From Synechococcus sp. Tobar12-5m-g (GTDB lineage: Bacteria; Cyanobacteriota; Cyanobacteriia; PCC-6307; Cyanobiaceae), in NCBI RefSeq assembly GCF_024345415.1, contig NZ_JAGQBB010000003.1, forward strand, positions 62,001 through 126,000: a stretch of DNA of 64,000 nucleotides, given 5' to 3'. Below, one piece after another: positions 45,522 through 55,900 of this stretch. The notes beneath the pieces are model-generated. The model was not told where the DNA came from, searched no databases, and saw nothing but the letters and a program-made list of their open reading frames with translations. Each line of letters begins with the position of its first letter. The stretch's first letter is position 1. The position numbers and the translations under genes are program-made.

Positions 45522-47840
45522 TCAGTGCAGGGTTGAGGCCAGGAGGGAGATCTGCTGCTGGCAGCGGTAAATCTGCCCGGCAAAGGCTTGCAGAGCCGTC
45601 TTGGTGCTTCCGAAGGCGAGACTGTAGGAGGAGGCAAGTTGATCCCGCTGGGTGATCAGCAACTGATCGAGGTTGTTGATGAATGGGTCTTTCTGATCCT
45701 TGATGGATCGTAGAAGCTGTTTGCAGAGCTTCTCCTGGGCTTCTTTTCGGCGGTCCTCCATGCCTGGAAAGAAACTTTCAAACCAATCTTGCATCCAGCC
45801 TGTAATGGGGCCAACAATCCAACGCAATGGAGCAAAAGCTATCCCCACTCCCACGACAAGAATCTTGAGGACAATCCTGATGTTTTGTCGCAACGACTCT
45901 TCGTAGCCAATATCAATCATGTCATCGAGACTGTGGCTTAGTCGGATGGTCTGCATCTGAAACTTAAGCCGCTCCTGGATGTCGTCTTGGAGTTGTTGCA
46001 GACGGGCGACGATCTGAATCTTGAGTTCGGCCACGAGGGCATTCGCTTGTGTAGTGAGCTTGGCCTTTTCAATCTCCTGCTTCCAGAGACGCTCCAGCTC
46101 CTGACCATTCTTCTTGAGATGGGTCTTGCTGAATCGCTGGGCCTGGAGTTCAAGCGGGGTGAACAGCGCGCTGCCCTTGCTGGCGGCGAGTCGGCGTGTG
46201 TCTTCAAAGATGTCAACCACACATTTACGCGCACTCACTTCTGCGTCCGCGAGGACCCTGGCCTGCTCCGACAGTCGCTGGTGCAGGGCCTTCAGCTCTG
46301 CGCTGATCATTTCGAGCTCCAATTGCGGGTTCTTGCGCAACGTGTCGCGCCGCAGAGCAGGGGCCTTAGCGGTGATCAACTCATCGAGCGCTTCGAGGAA
46401 ATGATCGATTCGGCTGAGCTGACGCCACTGCTCCGCTTCCGAAGGATTTTGGTTCTGGCTTGCATGCAACGCGGCAACAGCATGGATCGGAATGATGGGG
46501 ACGGCCAGGCTGCCGTTCTCCCCAATGGCCCTGGTGAGAAGTTCCCGAATGGTGATGATGTTGCCGACAATCGACTGCTCTCCCTCCATGGAAAACATTG
46601 GCTCAAGTCGCCTGCGCAGGTCAACAATCCCCTCCTTTGCTTTCGCCTTTACGTTAAGAAGGATTAGAAAGGCTATGCCACGAGCATGCAGCTTTTTTAT
46701 CAGCTCAGGTTCGCAGGGCATGGTGGAGATGTTGTCGGTAACAATACAGACGAAATCGGTTTCAGGGAAGATGCTGCGGGCCACAGCACTGTCGCGAATT
46801 TCCGCCTGTTCAAACGAGGCCCCTTGGCCACCGGCTGCGCCGATGCCGGGGGTATCGATCAACCGCATCCCGAAGAAGTCATAGGCGCGGTTGTAACGGG
46901 TGAACCCCTGGCCGCCATCGCCAATGGAGGCTTGATCGCGACCGGTGAGAGTCGAGATCAATGTGCTCTTCCCTCTCTTGCTACCACCAACGGCGGCGAT
47001 GCAGAAGCGTTTCAAACTGCGCTGCTTGGCCTGCAGATCGTGGTTGAGGCGAGCCAGATCGCTCGACACCAAGCGATCTAGAGTTGAGCGCTCGGTATTC
47101 AGCACCATCTGGAGCTGGCGCCGGCATTCGACAGGCAGCTCGGCAGCGATCGGGTCGGTGCTGATGGCAGCAAAGCCTGCCTGCAAGGCGATTAGCTGGG
47201 AGCTGGCGGATTCCAGCACTGCCTGGGTGTGGGGCATCAACTCCGCCGTGAGCTCATCCATGCTCTCAAGGCTCTGGTTATAGCCCTTGTGATTGAAGAG
47301 GCTGCGCCGCCTCCAGGTACGTAAGCGATGGCTCTGGCGGAGTAGGGCAGCGAGCCTGTCCACACGCTCCTGGCCCAGCTTGAGATCCAGCTGGCGCAGT
47401 GCCCTGATCCTGCGGGAGGGGGTGGGTCGGGGTTGGTTGAGCTCCTTCCTGATGCTCTGAGTCCGTTCGCGGGCGGCCGTGAGCCTTTCTTGCGTGGAGG
47501 CTCTGGTTTGCCCAAGCAATTCAGCCAGGCGTTCAATCGTGGCGATCTCCCGTGGATCGGAGTGGTCGTCGACGGTGGTGATGTCGGCCAGTAGATCGAG
47601 CAAGCCCTCTTGATCTGCAGCAGTCAACTGCCGAAGGGCCTCGACGTTCACCACGGGATCGTCGTGGGCGACCATCAGCCTCTGTTCAGCTTTGGCGAGC
47701 TCCATGCCCCTGGCCTCTCGGTAGGCTCTGAACCAGGAATGGGAGCTGAGCAGGGCGAGCTCATGGACATCCACCAGCTGATCGGCAAAGACCAGCTCGG
47801 CGATGGCCTCCAGGACGGGGTCGGGGGTGGGATCGCTCAT
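45522..47840 (-). CDS. TerB-like domain fused to dynamin-like GTPase (first of pair)
   Basis: 772 residues from ATG 47840, overlapping the pglX stop by 4 bp (ATGA). Residues 1-112 look like a TerB-type helical domain (IAELVFADQLVDVHELALL, then ITTVDDHSDPREIATIERLAELLG). The GTPase has G1 GGSKRGKST (285-293) and DTPG (329-332); G4 is degenerate (NVKAK). Long helical stalk regions follow, and a hydrophobic segment lies at 657-682 (KILVVGVGIAFAPLRWIVG). This suggests a membrane-active, dynamin-type partner of the 43782-45500 protein. Confidence 0.8.
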   Translation of the reverse strand: MSDPTPDPVLEAIAELVFADQLVDVHELALLSSHSWFRAYREARGMELAKAEQRLMVAHDDPVVNVEALRQLTAADQEGLLDLLADITTVDDHSDPREIATIERLAELLGQTRASTQERLTAARERTQSIRKELNQPRPTPSRRIRALRQLDLKLGQERVDRLAALLRQSHRLRTWRRRSLFNHKGYNQSLESMDELTAELMPHTQAVLESASSQLIALQAGFAAISTDPIAAELPVECRRQLQMVLNTERSTLDRLVSSDLARLNHDLQAKQRSLKRFCIAAVGGSKRGKSTLISTLTGRDQASIGDGGQGFTRYNRAYDFFGMRLIDTPGIGAAGGQGASFEQAEIRDSAVARSIFPETDFVCIVTDNISTMPCEPELIKKLHARGIAFLILLNVKAKAKEGIVDLRRRLEPMFSMEGEQSIVGNIITIRELLTRAIGENGSLAVPIIPIHAVAALHASQNQNPSEAEQWRQLSRIDHFLEALDELITAKAPALRRDTLRKNPQLELEMISAELKALHQRLSEQARVLADAEVSARKCVVDIFEDTRRLAASKGSALFTPLELQAQRFSKTHLKKNGQELERLWKQEIEKAKLTTQANALVAELKIQIVARLQQLQDDIQERLKFQMQTIRLSHSLDDMIDIGYEESLRQNIRIVLKILVVGVGIAFAPLRWIVGPITGWMQDWFESFFPGMEDRRKEAQEKLCKQLLRSIKDQKDPFINNLDQLLITQRDQLASSYSLAFGSTKTALQAFAGQIYRCQQQISLLASTLH

Positions 47841-50800
47841 GAATCCTCCTTTGCCGCCAGCCCTGGGATCGGAGCCAGCACGCCGGTGAGCTTGAGGTAG
47901 TTCACCTTCACGCCGTCGTCGAGATCGAGCGAGATGCGCTGCTGGGCCAAGGGCAGGAGGGCCTCCCGCTCCCAGTCCTGGCATTCGCGCAGCACCTTGG
48001 CGATCTTTTCGAGCTCCTTGCGCCCGGCGGTGCGCTTCTTGGCGGGGAGAGCCTCGTTGAGTTGATCCAGCTCGAGCTGGTGCTGGCGGGCCTCCAGCTT
48101 GAGCAGGAAGGGCCGCAGGTAGTTGTTGAGCACCAGGTTGAGCGTGTCCTTGGTGTAGCGGTGCAGGTAGATCAGGCAGGCGAAGCCCTTCTTGGGGCTC
48201 TGCACCAGCCAGTAGATCGGTCGCTTCTTGTAGGTCTGGAGATGATCTTTGTAGAAGTCGGTGCAGAAGTACTTGCGGATGTCCTTGCCAAGGACGGTTT
48301 CAATGAAGCGCAGGTTCTCTGCAAGGGGACTGCATGGGAAGGTTGCCACGAGGAACTCACGGCTGCGGGCCACGATGTCGTCCTCGAACCACTCGCCATC
48401 GAGCACCGGGATGATGCCGTCCTCGTCGGGGGCGAAGGTGAGTTCGGCCAGGGGCTTCCCCACTTTCTCCAGAAACTCACGCAGGGAGTCACCGGCGTTG
48501 GCGATGATGAGGCCGGGCTGGTCGGGGGAATAGCGGCCCATCATGCAGCCGACGCCATAGGAGAGTAAGGCGGCCACATCCGTGCGGGCCTCGGCGCGGG
48601 CGAGGGTGATCTGGTCTTCGGGTACTTCGGGCTGCAACTCGCCGTCGAGGCCGTAGGCGGCGATCAAGAGCCGGTTGTTCTCAGTCTCCAGCTCCTGCAT
48701 CCGGCGGATGGCGGCGGTGCTCTGCGCCTCCCAGTTCCGCCAGCTCGCCTCCAACGCCAGACCCTTCATCCCCGGCCGCAGCAAAGGCTGGTCGAGGAAG
48801 TCCCACGAGGTCTCGAAGTTGTCCCAGTCGGCGCGGGCAATTTGAACCAATTCATCAACGATAGCTTTGAGTTCTGGCCATTCAGATCGAAGGCTGAGAG
48901 GAAGGCTTTCGATTTGTTGGATTTCGATATTTAGGGTTGGGGCGAGGCCTGCCAAAATTGCTCTGGCAATTATCGTGTTACAAAATGAGAGGACTTGGAT
49001 TCGGTCGTTCTCGCTGCTAGCAAATATTGAGCTGCCCGCGACATCGAAGATGAAACCCGTAGGAAATTTCTTAAAAGACGGGAAGCTAGAGCCGACTTTA
49101 GAAAATGAAACGGATTCTCGAAAGTAGAACTCTTGGTTCTTTGCCACAAAGTTTGGATTACCTTTCAAGTAGGGGTATTTACTGACTATCGCGCTTTTGA
49201 TGTCCGCTCCATCATTTCGCCAATTAACAATGTAATGTTGATTGCCCCACCATTTCCGAAACTCGCCACCTTTGTTATAGGGAAACCAGATTTCTTGACA
49301 TTCAATCGTGGCCATTTGAGAGTCTAAACCAAACCCGATATGGCTGTGAGAGACTTCGTGCCAAGAGCGCACAAACAGTGCGTTCTCCGTGGTTGCCAAG
49401 CCCTGCCTCGCGGTGAAGTTATCACCCAGTACTTTGTTGTTTGGGAATAAGTCCAATATCTTCTCAGATAGCATGAATGCAATTGGGCTACTTGGTATTT
49501 TCGCAAAAATTGTCTGGTGCAGCCTACGAACCTCACCCGTTTCGAGTTTCGTCTTGAAGACTTGCTCCTTATCGGCGGTCTGCGGAGCATCATTTAGATT
49601 TACGAAGACACTGCGACTGCCACGTCGAGTCCTTTCAAGGACAAAAGCGCAAGCCTGGACGACCTTGGAGTTCAATTCCGGAAAGCTATTATAGCCGATT
49701 TGAATCAGCATGTTGATGTACTGATTTGCCAATACACTTAGACGCAATGCCTGGTAAGACGAAAGGAACATCCAGCTTTGCATTGTTACAAGAGCTGAAA
49801 AACCTTTTGGCTGAACAAGCCGCAACCCCAGTTCGATGAACATTGCGAAAGTGTCGGATTTGGAGTCTGGAAAATGTTGTTGTCCGTATTCTTTGAGCGC
49901 CGTCCCCATTTGCTTTCCACCCATATACGGAGGATTAGCCACCACTACGTGTTGCCGCTGGGTGAGCGCCTGGGCTTGTTCGAGCACGCGCAACAGTTTG
50001 CTGTGCGTCTCGCGCAGGAAGAGCTGGCCGCCGAGGTCCTTCGCTTCGATTGCCTCACGCACGAACTCCAGGCTCCGTCCATCCATGGCAGGCTGAATCA
50101 GCGAGCCGAAGGTCTTCGCTTCCTCGAACTGGCGGAGCAACTTGAACAGGCTCTGGTCGAAGAGTTCGCCAAGGCCGAGAGCTTCGATGTAGACGTTCAG
50201 TTCTTCCCCGTCAAACCGCACATTCTGCAGCTCAAGGATTTGGGGCCGCAGAAGCTGATCAGGCTGGAAGAAGCGCCGGGATTGTTCCCTGGCCTTGAAG
50301 ACGAGAGCCAGCTCGGCGAGCTGGGCGGCGCGGGGGCAGATCTCCAGCCCGTGCAGATTGTGCCGGAGGATGAGGGCGGGGATCTCGGTGGGGGCGTAAC
50401 CTTCCTCCTCGTAGATAAGGGTGAGCAGGTCGAAGGCGTAGGTGAGCATGTGCCCACTGCCGCAGGCCGGATCCAGCAGCTTGATCTCTTCCGGCTTGCT
50501 GATCCTCAGGAAATCTGTTTCCTCTTCGCCCTCGATGTAGTACGGCATCTGCTCGCGCAGCTTCGAACTGGGCCGGTTCAGCAGCCATAGGCGCCCCAGG
50601 GAATTCTCAACCAGGTAGCGCACGATCCAGTGGGGCGTGAACAGCTGGGTGACAGCGGGGATGTCTTCCGTGGGCACTGCCTTCTTGCGGGCCATCACCT
50701 CATCTTTTTTCTCGGCGATATAGAACTGATACAGCCAGCCCAGGAGCTCCACGTCGTCGCAGTCGGCGTCACTGATCGAGCGTCGGAAGCCCGCCGCGAT

Positions 50801-51358
50801 CGAGCCCTCCGTGAGCAGGTCATCGGGCAGCAATAACTCGGTGGCGTCATCGAGCCCTTCGAACAGGCTGGGCAGGAGCTGGTGATAGAAGCGGCACACC
50901 GCCAGCACCAGCTCCCTGTACACCTCCCCCTGGGGGTCTGCGCCGGGAAGGGCCGTAGGGATCTGGCCATCGAGCAGTTGGTTCAGCCGTGCTTCCTGGC
51001 AGTGGCTTGTCAGCTCAGCTGGAAGGTTGGCGCTGCGCATCAGCTTCAGCAGCTCCGGCTGGGTGTCCGCCTCCGTGGCCGGCATCAGCACCCTGGCGCC
51101 GAACGGATGCCAGCCCCGGGCATCGAGGTAGCGCAGCGCCGCCAGCCGGTTGAACCAGCTGTAGGCCACACGCTCCAGCAGCTCCTGTCGGCTGTCTTGC
51201 TCCTGCTGCCGCAGCTCGTCGATCTGCCTGGCGTAGGTGGTCAGCGTGTCCGGCGTCTGGCTGGTGAGCAGCCGATCCAGCTTGCGGCCCACCGCCTCGA
51301 TCAGCTGCCGCCGCATCGCCGGGGCGAAAGTTTTGAGGCTGGCGGTGTTGAGGGGCAT
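47837..51358 (-). CDS. pglX: PglX, BREX-1 adenine-specific DNA methyltransferase
   Basis: 1173 residues from ATG 51358. SAM motif DPACGSGH lies at 296-303 and catalytic NPPY at 475-478. It methylates host DNA at a non-palindromic site and is needed for BREX defence. Residues about 490-840, the target-recognition part, are encoded by visibly AT-richer DNA (48.8-49.9 kb) than the rest of the gene. An in-frame GTG/ATG run upstream to 51433 is not conserved-looking. The stop overlaps the GTPase start. Confidence 0.95.
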   Translation of the reverse strand: MPLNTASLKTFAPAMRRQLIEAVGRKLDRLLTSQTPDTLTTYARQIDELRQQEQDSRQELLERVAYSWFNRLAALRYLDARGWHPFGARVLMPATEADTQPELLKLMRSANLPAELTSHCQEARLNQLLDGQIPTALPGADPQGEVYRELVLAVCRFYHQLLPSLFEGLDDATELLLPDDLLTEGSIAAGFRRSISDADCDDVELLGWLYQFYIAEKKDEVMARKKAVPTEDIPAVTQLFTPHWIVRYLVENSLGRLWLLNRPSSKLREQMPYYIEGEEETDFLRISKPEEIKLLDPACGSGHMLTYAFDLLTLIYEEEGYAPTEIPALILRHNLHGLEICPRAAQLAELALVFKAREQSRRFFQPDQLLRPQILELQNVRFDGEELNVYIEALGLGELFDQSLFKLLRQFEEAKTFGSLIQPAMDGRSLEFVREAIEAKDLGGQLFLRETHSKLLRVLEQAQALTQRQHVVVANPPYMGGKQMGTALKEYGQQHFPDSKSDTFAMFIELGLRLVQPKGFSALVTMQSWMFLSSYQALRLSVLANQYINMLIQIGYNSFPELNSKVVQACAFVLERTRRGSRSVFVNLNDAPQTADKEQVFKTKLETGEVRRLHQTIFAKIPSSPIAFMLSEKILDLFPNNKVLGDNFTARQGLATTENALFVRSWHEVSHSHIGFGLDSQMATIECQEIWFPYNKGGEFRKWWGNQHYIVNWRNDGADIKSAIVSKYPYLKGNPNFVAKNQEFYFRESVSFSKVGSSFPSFKKFPTGFIFDVAGSSIFASSENDRIQVLSFCNTIIARAILAGLAPTLNIEIQQIESLPLSLRSEWPELKAIVDELVQIARADWDNFETSWDFLDQPLLRPGMKGLALEASWRNWEAQSTAAIRRMQELETENNRLLIAAYGLDGELQPEVPEDQITLARAEARTDVAALLSYGVGCMMGRYSPDQPGLIIANAGDSLREFLEKVGKPLAELTFAPDEDGIIPVLDGEWFEDDIVARSREFLVATFPCSPLAENLRFIETVLGKDIRKYFCTDFYKDHLQTYKKRPIYWLVQSPKKGFACLIYLHRYTKDTLNLVLNNYLRPFLLKLEARQHQLELDQLNEALPAKKRTAGRKELEKIAKVLRECQDWEREALLPLAQQRISLDLDDGVKVNYLKLTGVLAPIPGLAAKEDS

Positions 51359-51419
51359 GGGGCTGAAAACAGATAGCCAGGGGATCAGGGGGAGAAGCGC
51401 AGGAGAAGCGACTTGGGGC

Positions 51420-52898
51420 TCAAGGGCTCCCACCTGAGGGCTCAGGCAGCAGGCCTGCCGTGAGATCGACCAGCGACTCGGGCAGGTAGCCCTTCGCTTC
51501 GATCGCCAGGCGTTCCTCGGGCGTTAGCGACGGTGCAAGGGCCACCCTCTCGACCTGCCAGCCGGCGAAGCGCGGGAAGGCCTTCAAGAACCGAGCGACA
51601 TGACCGTCAAACCGACCCAGATCCGCTACTAGAGCCGTTGATGAGCGCTTGCAGCTGCCGAGCCGCAAGTGCTGATGGGTTTGATCGAGGGCCACCAGGT
51701 CGATCTCGGTGTCGCTCCGGTCCCACCAGCCCTCGATGCGGGACGTGAGAGGGAAATCCCCCAGCCCCTTGCGGCTGCGTTCCTCGTAGAGCTGGCCCAC
51801 CAGCCGCTCGAGCCCATGGCCCTCGGCGGTCATCAGCCGCTGATCCGCTTGTTCCACCAGGACATTCAGAGGGCGGAAGTTGATGGCGGCCGTCGGCACG
51901 GCCAGCGCATCCAGCCAGCTGCGCAAAAAGTTGTCGCTGATCGTGTAGTGCCCCCTTCTGGCTTTGGCCTTGGCGAACACCGGCAGCCGCTTCTCCACCA
52001 TTTCGTACTTCTCTTCCAGCGTCTTCAAGTAGCCCCCCACCTGGCTGCCGATCTCGGGGGCCACCGAATCGGCATGGGCCTGCAGATCGGCATGGGTGCA
52101 ACCCGGGTGGCGGGCCACATACTTGAGCACCAGGTCATAGCGGCCCCGGAGTTCCCGCAGGAACCAGTTGTCGGCTTCGGTTCGCAGGGGGGAGCTGCTG
52201 CTGAAGAACATCCGCTCCAGCAGCGTTTGCCGATCGGCGGCGATCACCCCCTGCTCGAAGCAGTCGCGGTAGAACTTCGGCACCCCCTCGAACAGATTCC
52301 AGAGGAACAGCAGCCGCTCCGGTGAGGTGTCCGCATGGGCCTGCAGCAGTTCCAGCAGCGAGGCGATGTCGAGATGGCCCAGGCTGATCGTGTCGGTGAG
52401 GCGCTGGTAGAGCGGTGCGCTGCGATCTTCCAGCAGCGCCTGCATCTCCGTGTGCAGGGAGCCCAGCACGATCAGACCGCCCCTGGCCTCGGGTGTGGCG
52501 GCCAGCCGATCCACCACCGACTGGAGTTCCGAGGTGAAGGGAAACAGCGCCTTGCGGCTGAAATACTGGAATTCATCGAGCGCTACGATCCAGCCCTCGG
52601 CGCAGAGCTCACCGATGCGCACCGCCAGCGACCGGAGGTCATGGGGCAGAGGTGCGCTTACCCCGAAGTTCTCCATGAAGTCGCGGGCCGTGCTCACCAC
52701 ACCGGCAGGATCGGAGTCGGGGATCTGGATGTAGAGCACCCGCTCCCGGCGTTCCGGTTTGAGCAGCTCCTGCACCAGGCGTGTCTTACCGATGCGCCGT
52801 CGCCCGGAGATCTGCAGGAAGAACCAGCGGCCCCGCGCGAGCACCGAGGCCAGCTGCGAGCGCTCCTGATGCCTGCCGTAGAACCCCCACTCCGTCAT
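51420..52898 (-). CDS. AAA ATPase with DUF234-type C-terminal domain, inside BREX
   Basis: 492 residues. P-loop SGRRRIGKT spans about 31-39, and WIVALDEFQYF (about 104) is Walker B. The C-terminal DUF234-like domain shows TEIDLVAL and GSCK, where family members usually have ECK, so the nuclease-like Glu is replaced by Ser. Its own putative promoter lies at 52923-52951. It separates brxC from pglX and is not a standard BREX-1 core gene. Confidence 0.8.
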   Translation of the reverse strand: MTEWGFYGRHQERSQLASVLARGRWFFLQISGRRRIGKTRLVQELLKPERRERVLYIQIPDSDPAGVVSTARDFMENFGVSAPLPHDLRSLAVRIGELCAEGWIVALDEFQYFSRKALFPFTSELQSVVDRLAATPEARGGLIVLGSLHTEMQALLEDRSAPLYQRLTDTISLGHLDIASLLELLQAHADTSPERLLFLWNLFEGVPKFYRDCFEQGVIAADRQTLLERMFFSSSSPLRTEADNWFLRELRGRYDLVLKYVARHPGCTHADLQAHADSVAPEIGSQVGGYLKTLEEKYEMVEKRLPVFAKAKARRGHYTISDNFLRSWLDALAVPTAAINFRPLNVLVEQADQRLMTAEGHGLERLVGQLYEERSRKGLGDFPLTSRIEGWWDRSDTEIDLVALDQTHQHLRLGSCKRSSTALVADLGRFDGHVARFLKAFPRFAGWQVERVALAPSLTPEERLAIEAKGYLPESLVDLTAGLLPEPSGGSP

Positions 52899-52922
52899 TC
52901 GCTCGATAACTTAATTGTTTTT

Positions 52923-52951
52923 ATGTTAGTGGCCCTGTTCAGTGCCGCCAA
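52923..52951 (-). promoter_or_regulatory. Putative internal promoter before the DUF234 ATPase gene
   Basis: On the minus strand TTGGCG (52951-52946) and TAACAT (52928-52923) are spaced 17 bp in an AT-rich gap, 24 bp before the ATG. Each box matches the sigma-70 consensus at four of six positions. Confidence 0.4.
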
Positions 52952-52965
52952 GGCTTCTGGGCCGC

Positions 52966-55900
52966 TTACAGGCTGATCCGGTGGCCCGCATCAAGCTCTG
53001 CCTGGGCCGCAACCCGCAGGGCCTCCAGCCACTGCTGCAGCTCCCCGGAGTTGGTGATCTGGCCCAGGGGAAAATCGGGTTTCAAACTCAGCGCCGTCAC
53101 CACTTTGATCGGAGGTCCCGGTGCATCGGCCGGCGCGGCCAGAGCTGCCACCCGTTGCAGCAGCGCAGGTACATCCGCCTTCTGGAAGCGGTCCAGCCGC
53201 AGCTGCACCCGTGAGGGCTGCTCCGCCTTCGCCAACTCCTTCTTCACCCGATCGGTGCTGGCGAGCACCTGTTCTTGCTGCTCCGGTGCCAACTGCTGGA
53301 AATCAGCCCCAGCCTGGAGCTTGGTTTCCTGCTCGGTGATCTGGATCAGGGCCTTGGAGCGGGCGATCTGAAGCCGCTCCTCCAGCAGACCTTCCAGCGT
53401 GGCGACGGCCCCATTGGCCTCCGGTATCAAGGAACCGCGATAGGGCGCTGGGCTGTCCATCACCCGCTCCAACGCTGCCACCTGCTCAGAGGGCAGCTCC
53501 ATCAGATCGTCGCCGTGCTTGGCCAGGAAGCTCCGCACCTTGTCGTACACCAACCTCTGGTTGCCCTTCAGGAACGCCTTGATCGGCGTGAGTGTGTCCT
53601 CCAGCTGCTCCAGCAGTTCACCTGTGAACAGAGCCTGCTGGTTGAAGAGGTAGGGGTCGTCTTTAAGGCTCAGCTCCCGGACCTTGGCGGCGATCGGCGC
53701 CACACCAGCCACGAAGGGATAGCGCTCCTGCTGGCTGGCGAGGGCGTCGAGCTCGGCGGCCTCGCGGGCCAGCGCCTCGCGCAAGGCGCTGGCGGTGGTT
53801 CGGGAATCGGTGCCGCTGCTCGTTACCCCGAAAAAATCCTGGTGGAAGCGCCTGAGCGTGTTGATCGCTGCCGGATCGGGTTGCTCCTGCTTGCGCACCA
53901 GCACCAGCCCCTGGCGGCGGCTGTTGGTGAGCGCATCGATCACATCATCGGGGCCGAGGATCTCCTTCTCGCGCAGCTCCACCTTGCCCAGGCGGAACAG
54001 CCGGCCTAGGAAGGTGAGTGTGGCCCAAGGGCTCCAGCCATAGGGCCTCGCTTCAAACACCCGGATCAGATCGGCGGCGGAGGTGCGCTCCCCTTCCAGT
54101 TTCTGGCGGCGGATCACTTCGGTGAACACCTCCTGCTCCGCCTCCGAGAGCTGCAGGTCGCTGCCAGCCAGTAGGTCGTCCTGCTCCTGCACCACCTGCA
54201 TCAAGGTGCCTTCGTTGTGGATCTGCTTCACCATCCGCAGCTTGGGGTAGGCCGAGCGGATCAACTCCTGATATGCCTTGGAGAAGCGGTTTTGGGGATC
54301 CCCTTCCCCCACCTCCAACCGCCTGCCGTTCACCACCAGCGGGGCCCGCCGCAGCGCCTCGCCGGCCAGGCGGGTGATCTCACTGCGGCGGGTGCTGTTC
54401 TGCCGGCCCCGCTGGGCCAGGATCTCCCTGAGCGCCTCGTCTTCGCCGCCGGAGTTCTGCTTGATGTATTTCTCAGTTTTCAGATAAGTGCGGATCAGAT
54501 CCGTGAGCCGACCCTGGGGCGGCAGGATCACCATCAAATCGGCGCGTCCCATGTTCTGAGCCACCAGAACAGCCTCATTACCAAAGTTGGGATGTTCCGT
54601 GGTGATCACGTTGACGGCCACGTCCTCCAACTTGCCCTTCACCAGGTTGTCGTCGATCTTCTGGGCATAGGCATAATCCTGGTTGTTGTCTTCGAAGCGG
54701 ATCTTGTTGGTGCGCAGCACATCGTTGAAGATCGTGGCCTGCAGGGATGCCATCACCTGGGAGTCTTCCACCGTGGTGATCTTGATCTCCTGCTCCACAT
54801 CCTTTTCCTTGTCGGTGAGGAACTCGTAGAGCTCACCACTGCGCTGCAGGTAGCTCTGCACTTCCAGGTTGCGCAGGGCCTCCTTCACCTGCTGCTCATG
54901 GCTGCGGATGTCGAGAGCGGGCTGATCGATCAGCAGGATCGAAATGTTGCGGGGTGAGGCCTTGAACGGGGTCACCCACTTGAGCAGGAACAGGGCCTTG
55001 AGGATGCGCAGCTCCAGCGGCGCCACCTGGCGTTCCGCCAGCACCATCGTCTGCTGCTTGTCGCCGCGGATCACATCGCGGATGCCGTCGTACAGCTGAT
55101 CGAAGCTGGCGAGCTTGCCGATCGGCAGATCCATGATCGCCTTGGCCACCTCCTGGAACACCGAGAGCATCGAGCGTTCACCCACGGCCATGTTGCGGCC
55201 CCCAAACACGTTGTGAACGGCCAGGGTCTGCAGGGCCTGCTGGAACAGGTTCAGCTGATAGGGGTGGAAGGGGTAGAGGCCACAGAAGGCCTGGCAATCA
55301 GCCCAGCCCTTGAGTTGCACGGCGCCATCACCGAAGCGGAACAGGGTCTGGAGGTTGTCCTTCTCTGCCCCATAGATCTCGATCAGCTCATCCGGCTCCA
55401 CAGGAGTCTTCTCCAGCAGCCGCCGCTGAATCACCTCCTGCACATCGGCGCTGGCCAGGGTGAGCTTGGTGCGGAAGCGGCCTTGGATCTTGCTGAGGTC
55501 ATCGGCCTGGCGCACCTTCTCCTCGCCCAGGATTCCCTCCAGATCCGCCTGGGAGGTGACGAACACAGAGGCACGGCCATTGGTGGCCGTCGCCAGGCTT
55601 TCCACCACGGTCTGCAGATTGAGCAGGCGGCTGCGGTCCTGGCCGATGAACTGGCCGGCCTCGTCCACGAAGAAGTTGAGCCTGCAGCCTGGTGGTTGGC
55701 TCTCGAGGTAGTCGCTCACGCGGGCCGCCAGACCTTCGATTGAAAGGCGGTAGTCGGCTTTGGCCTCACCGATCACCTTCATCGCTTCCTCTGAACTGGT
55801 GGAGAACAGTTCGGCGTAGGCCATTGCGAAGGCGCTCTTGGTCACGGTGGCAACCGCTTCCCGGTCCTTCTCCCAGCTGCGGTCATTCAGCCGGAGATAG

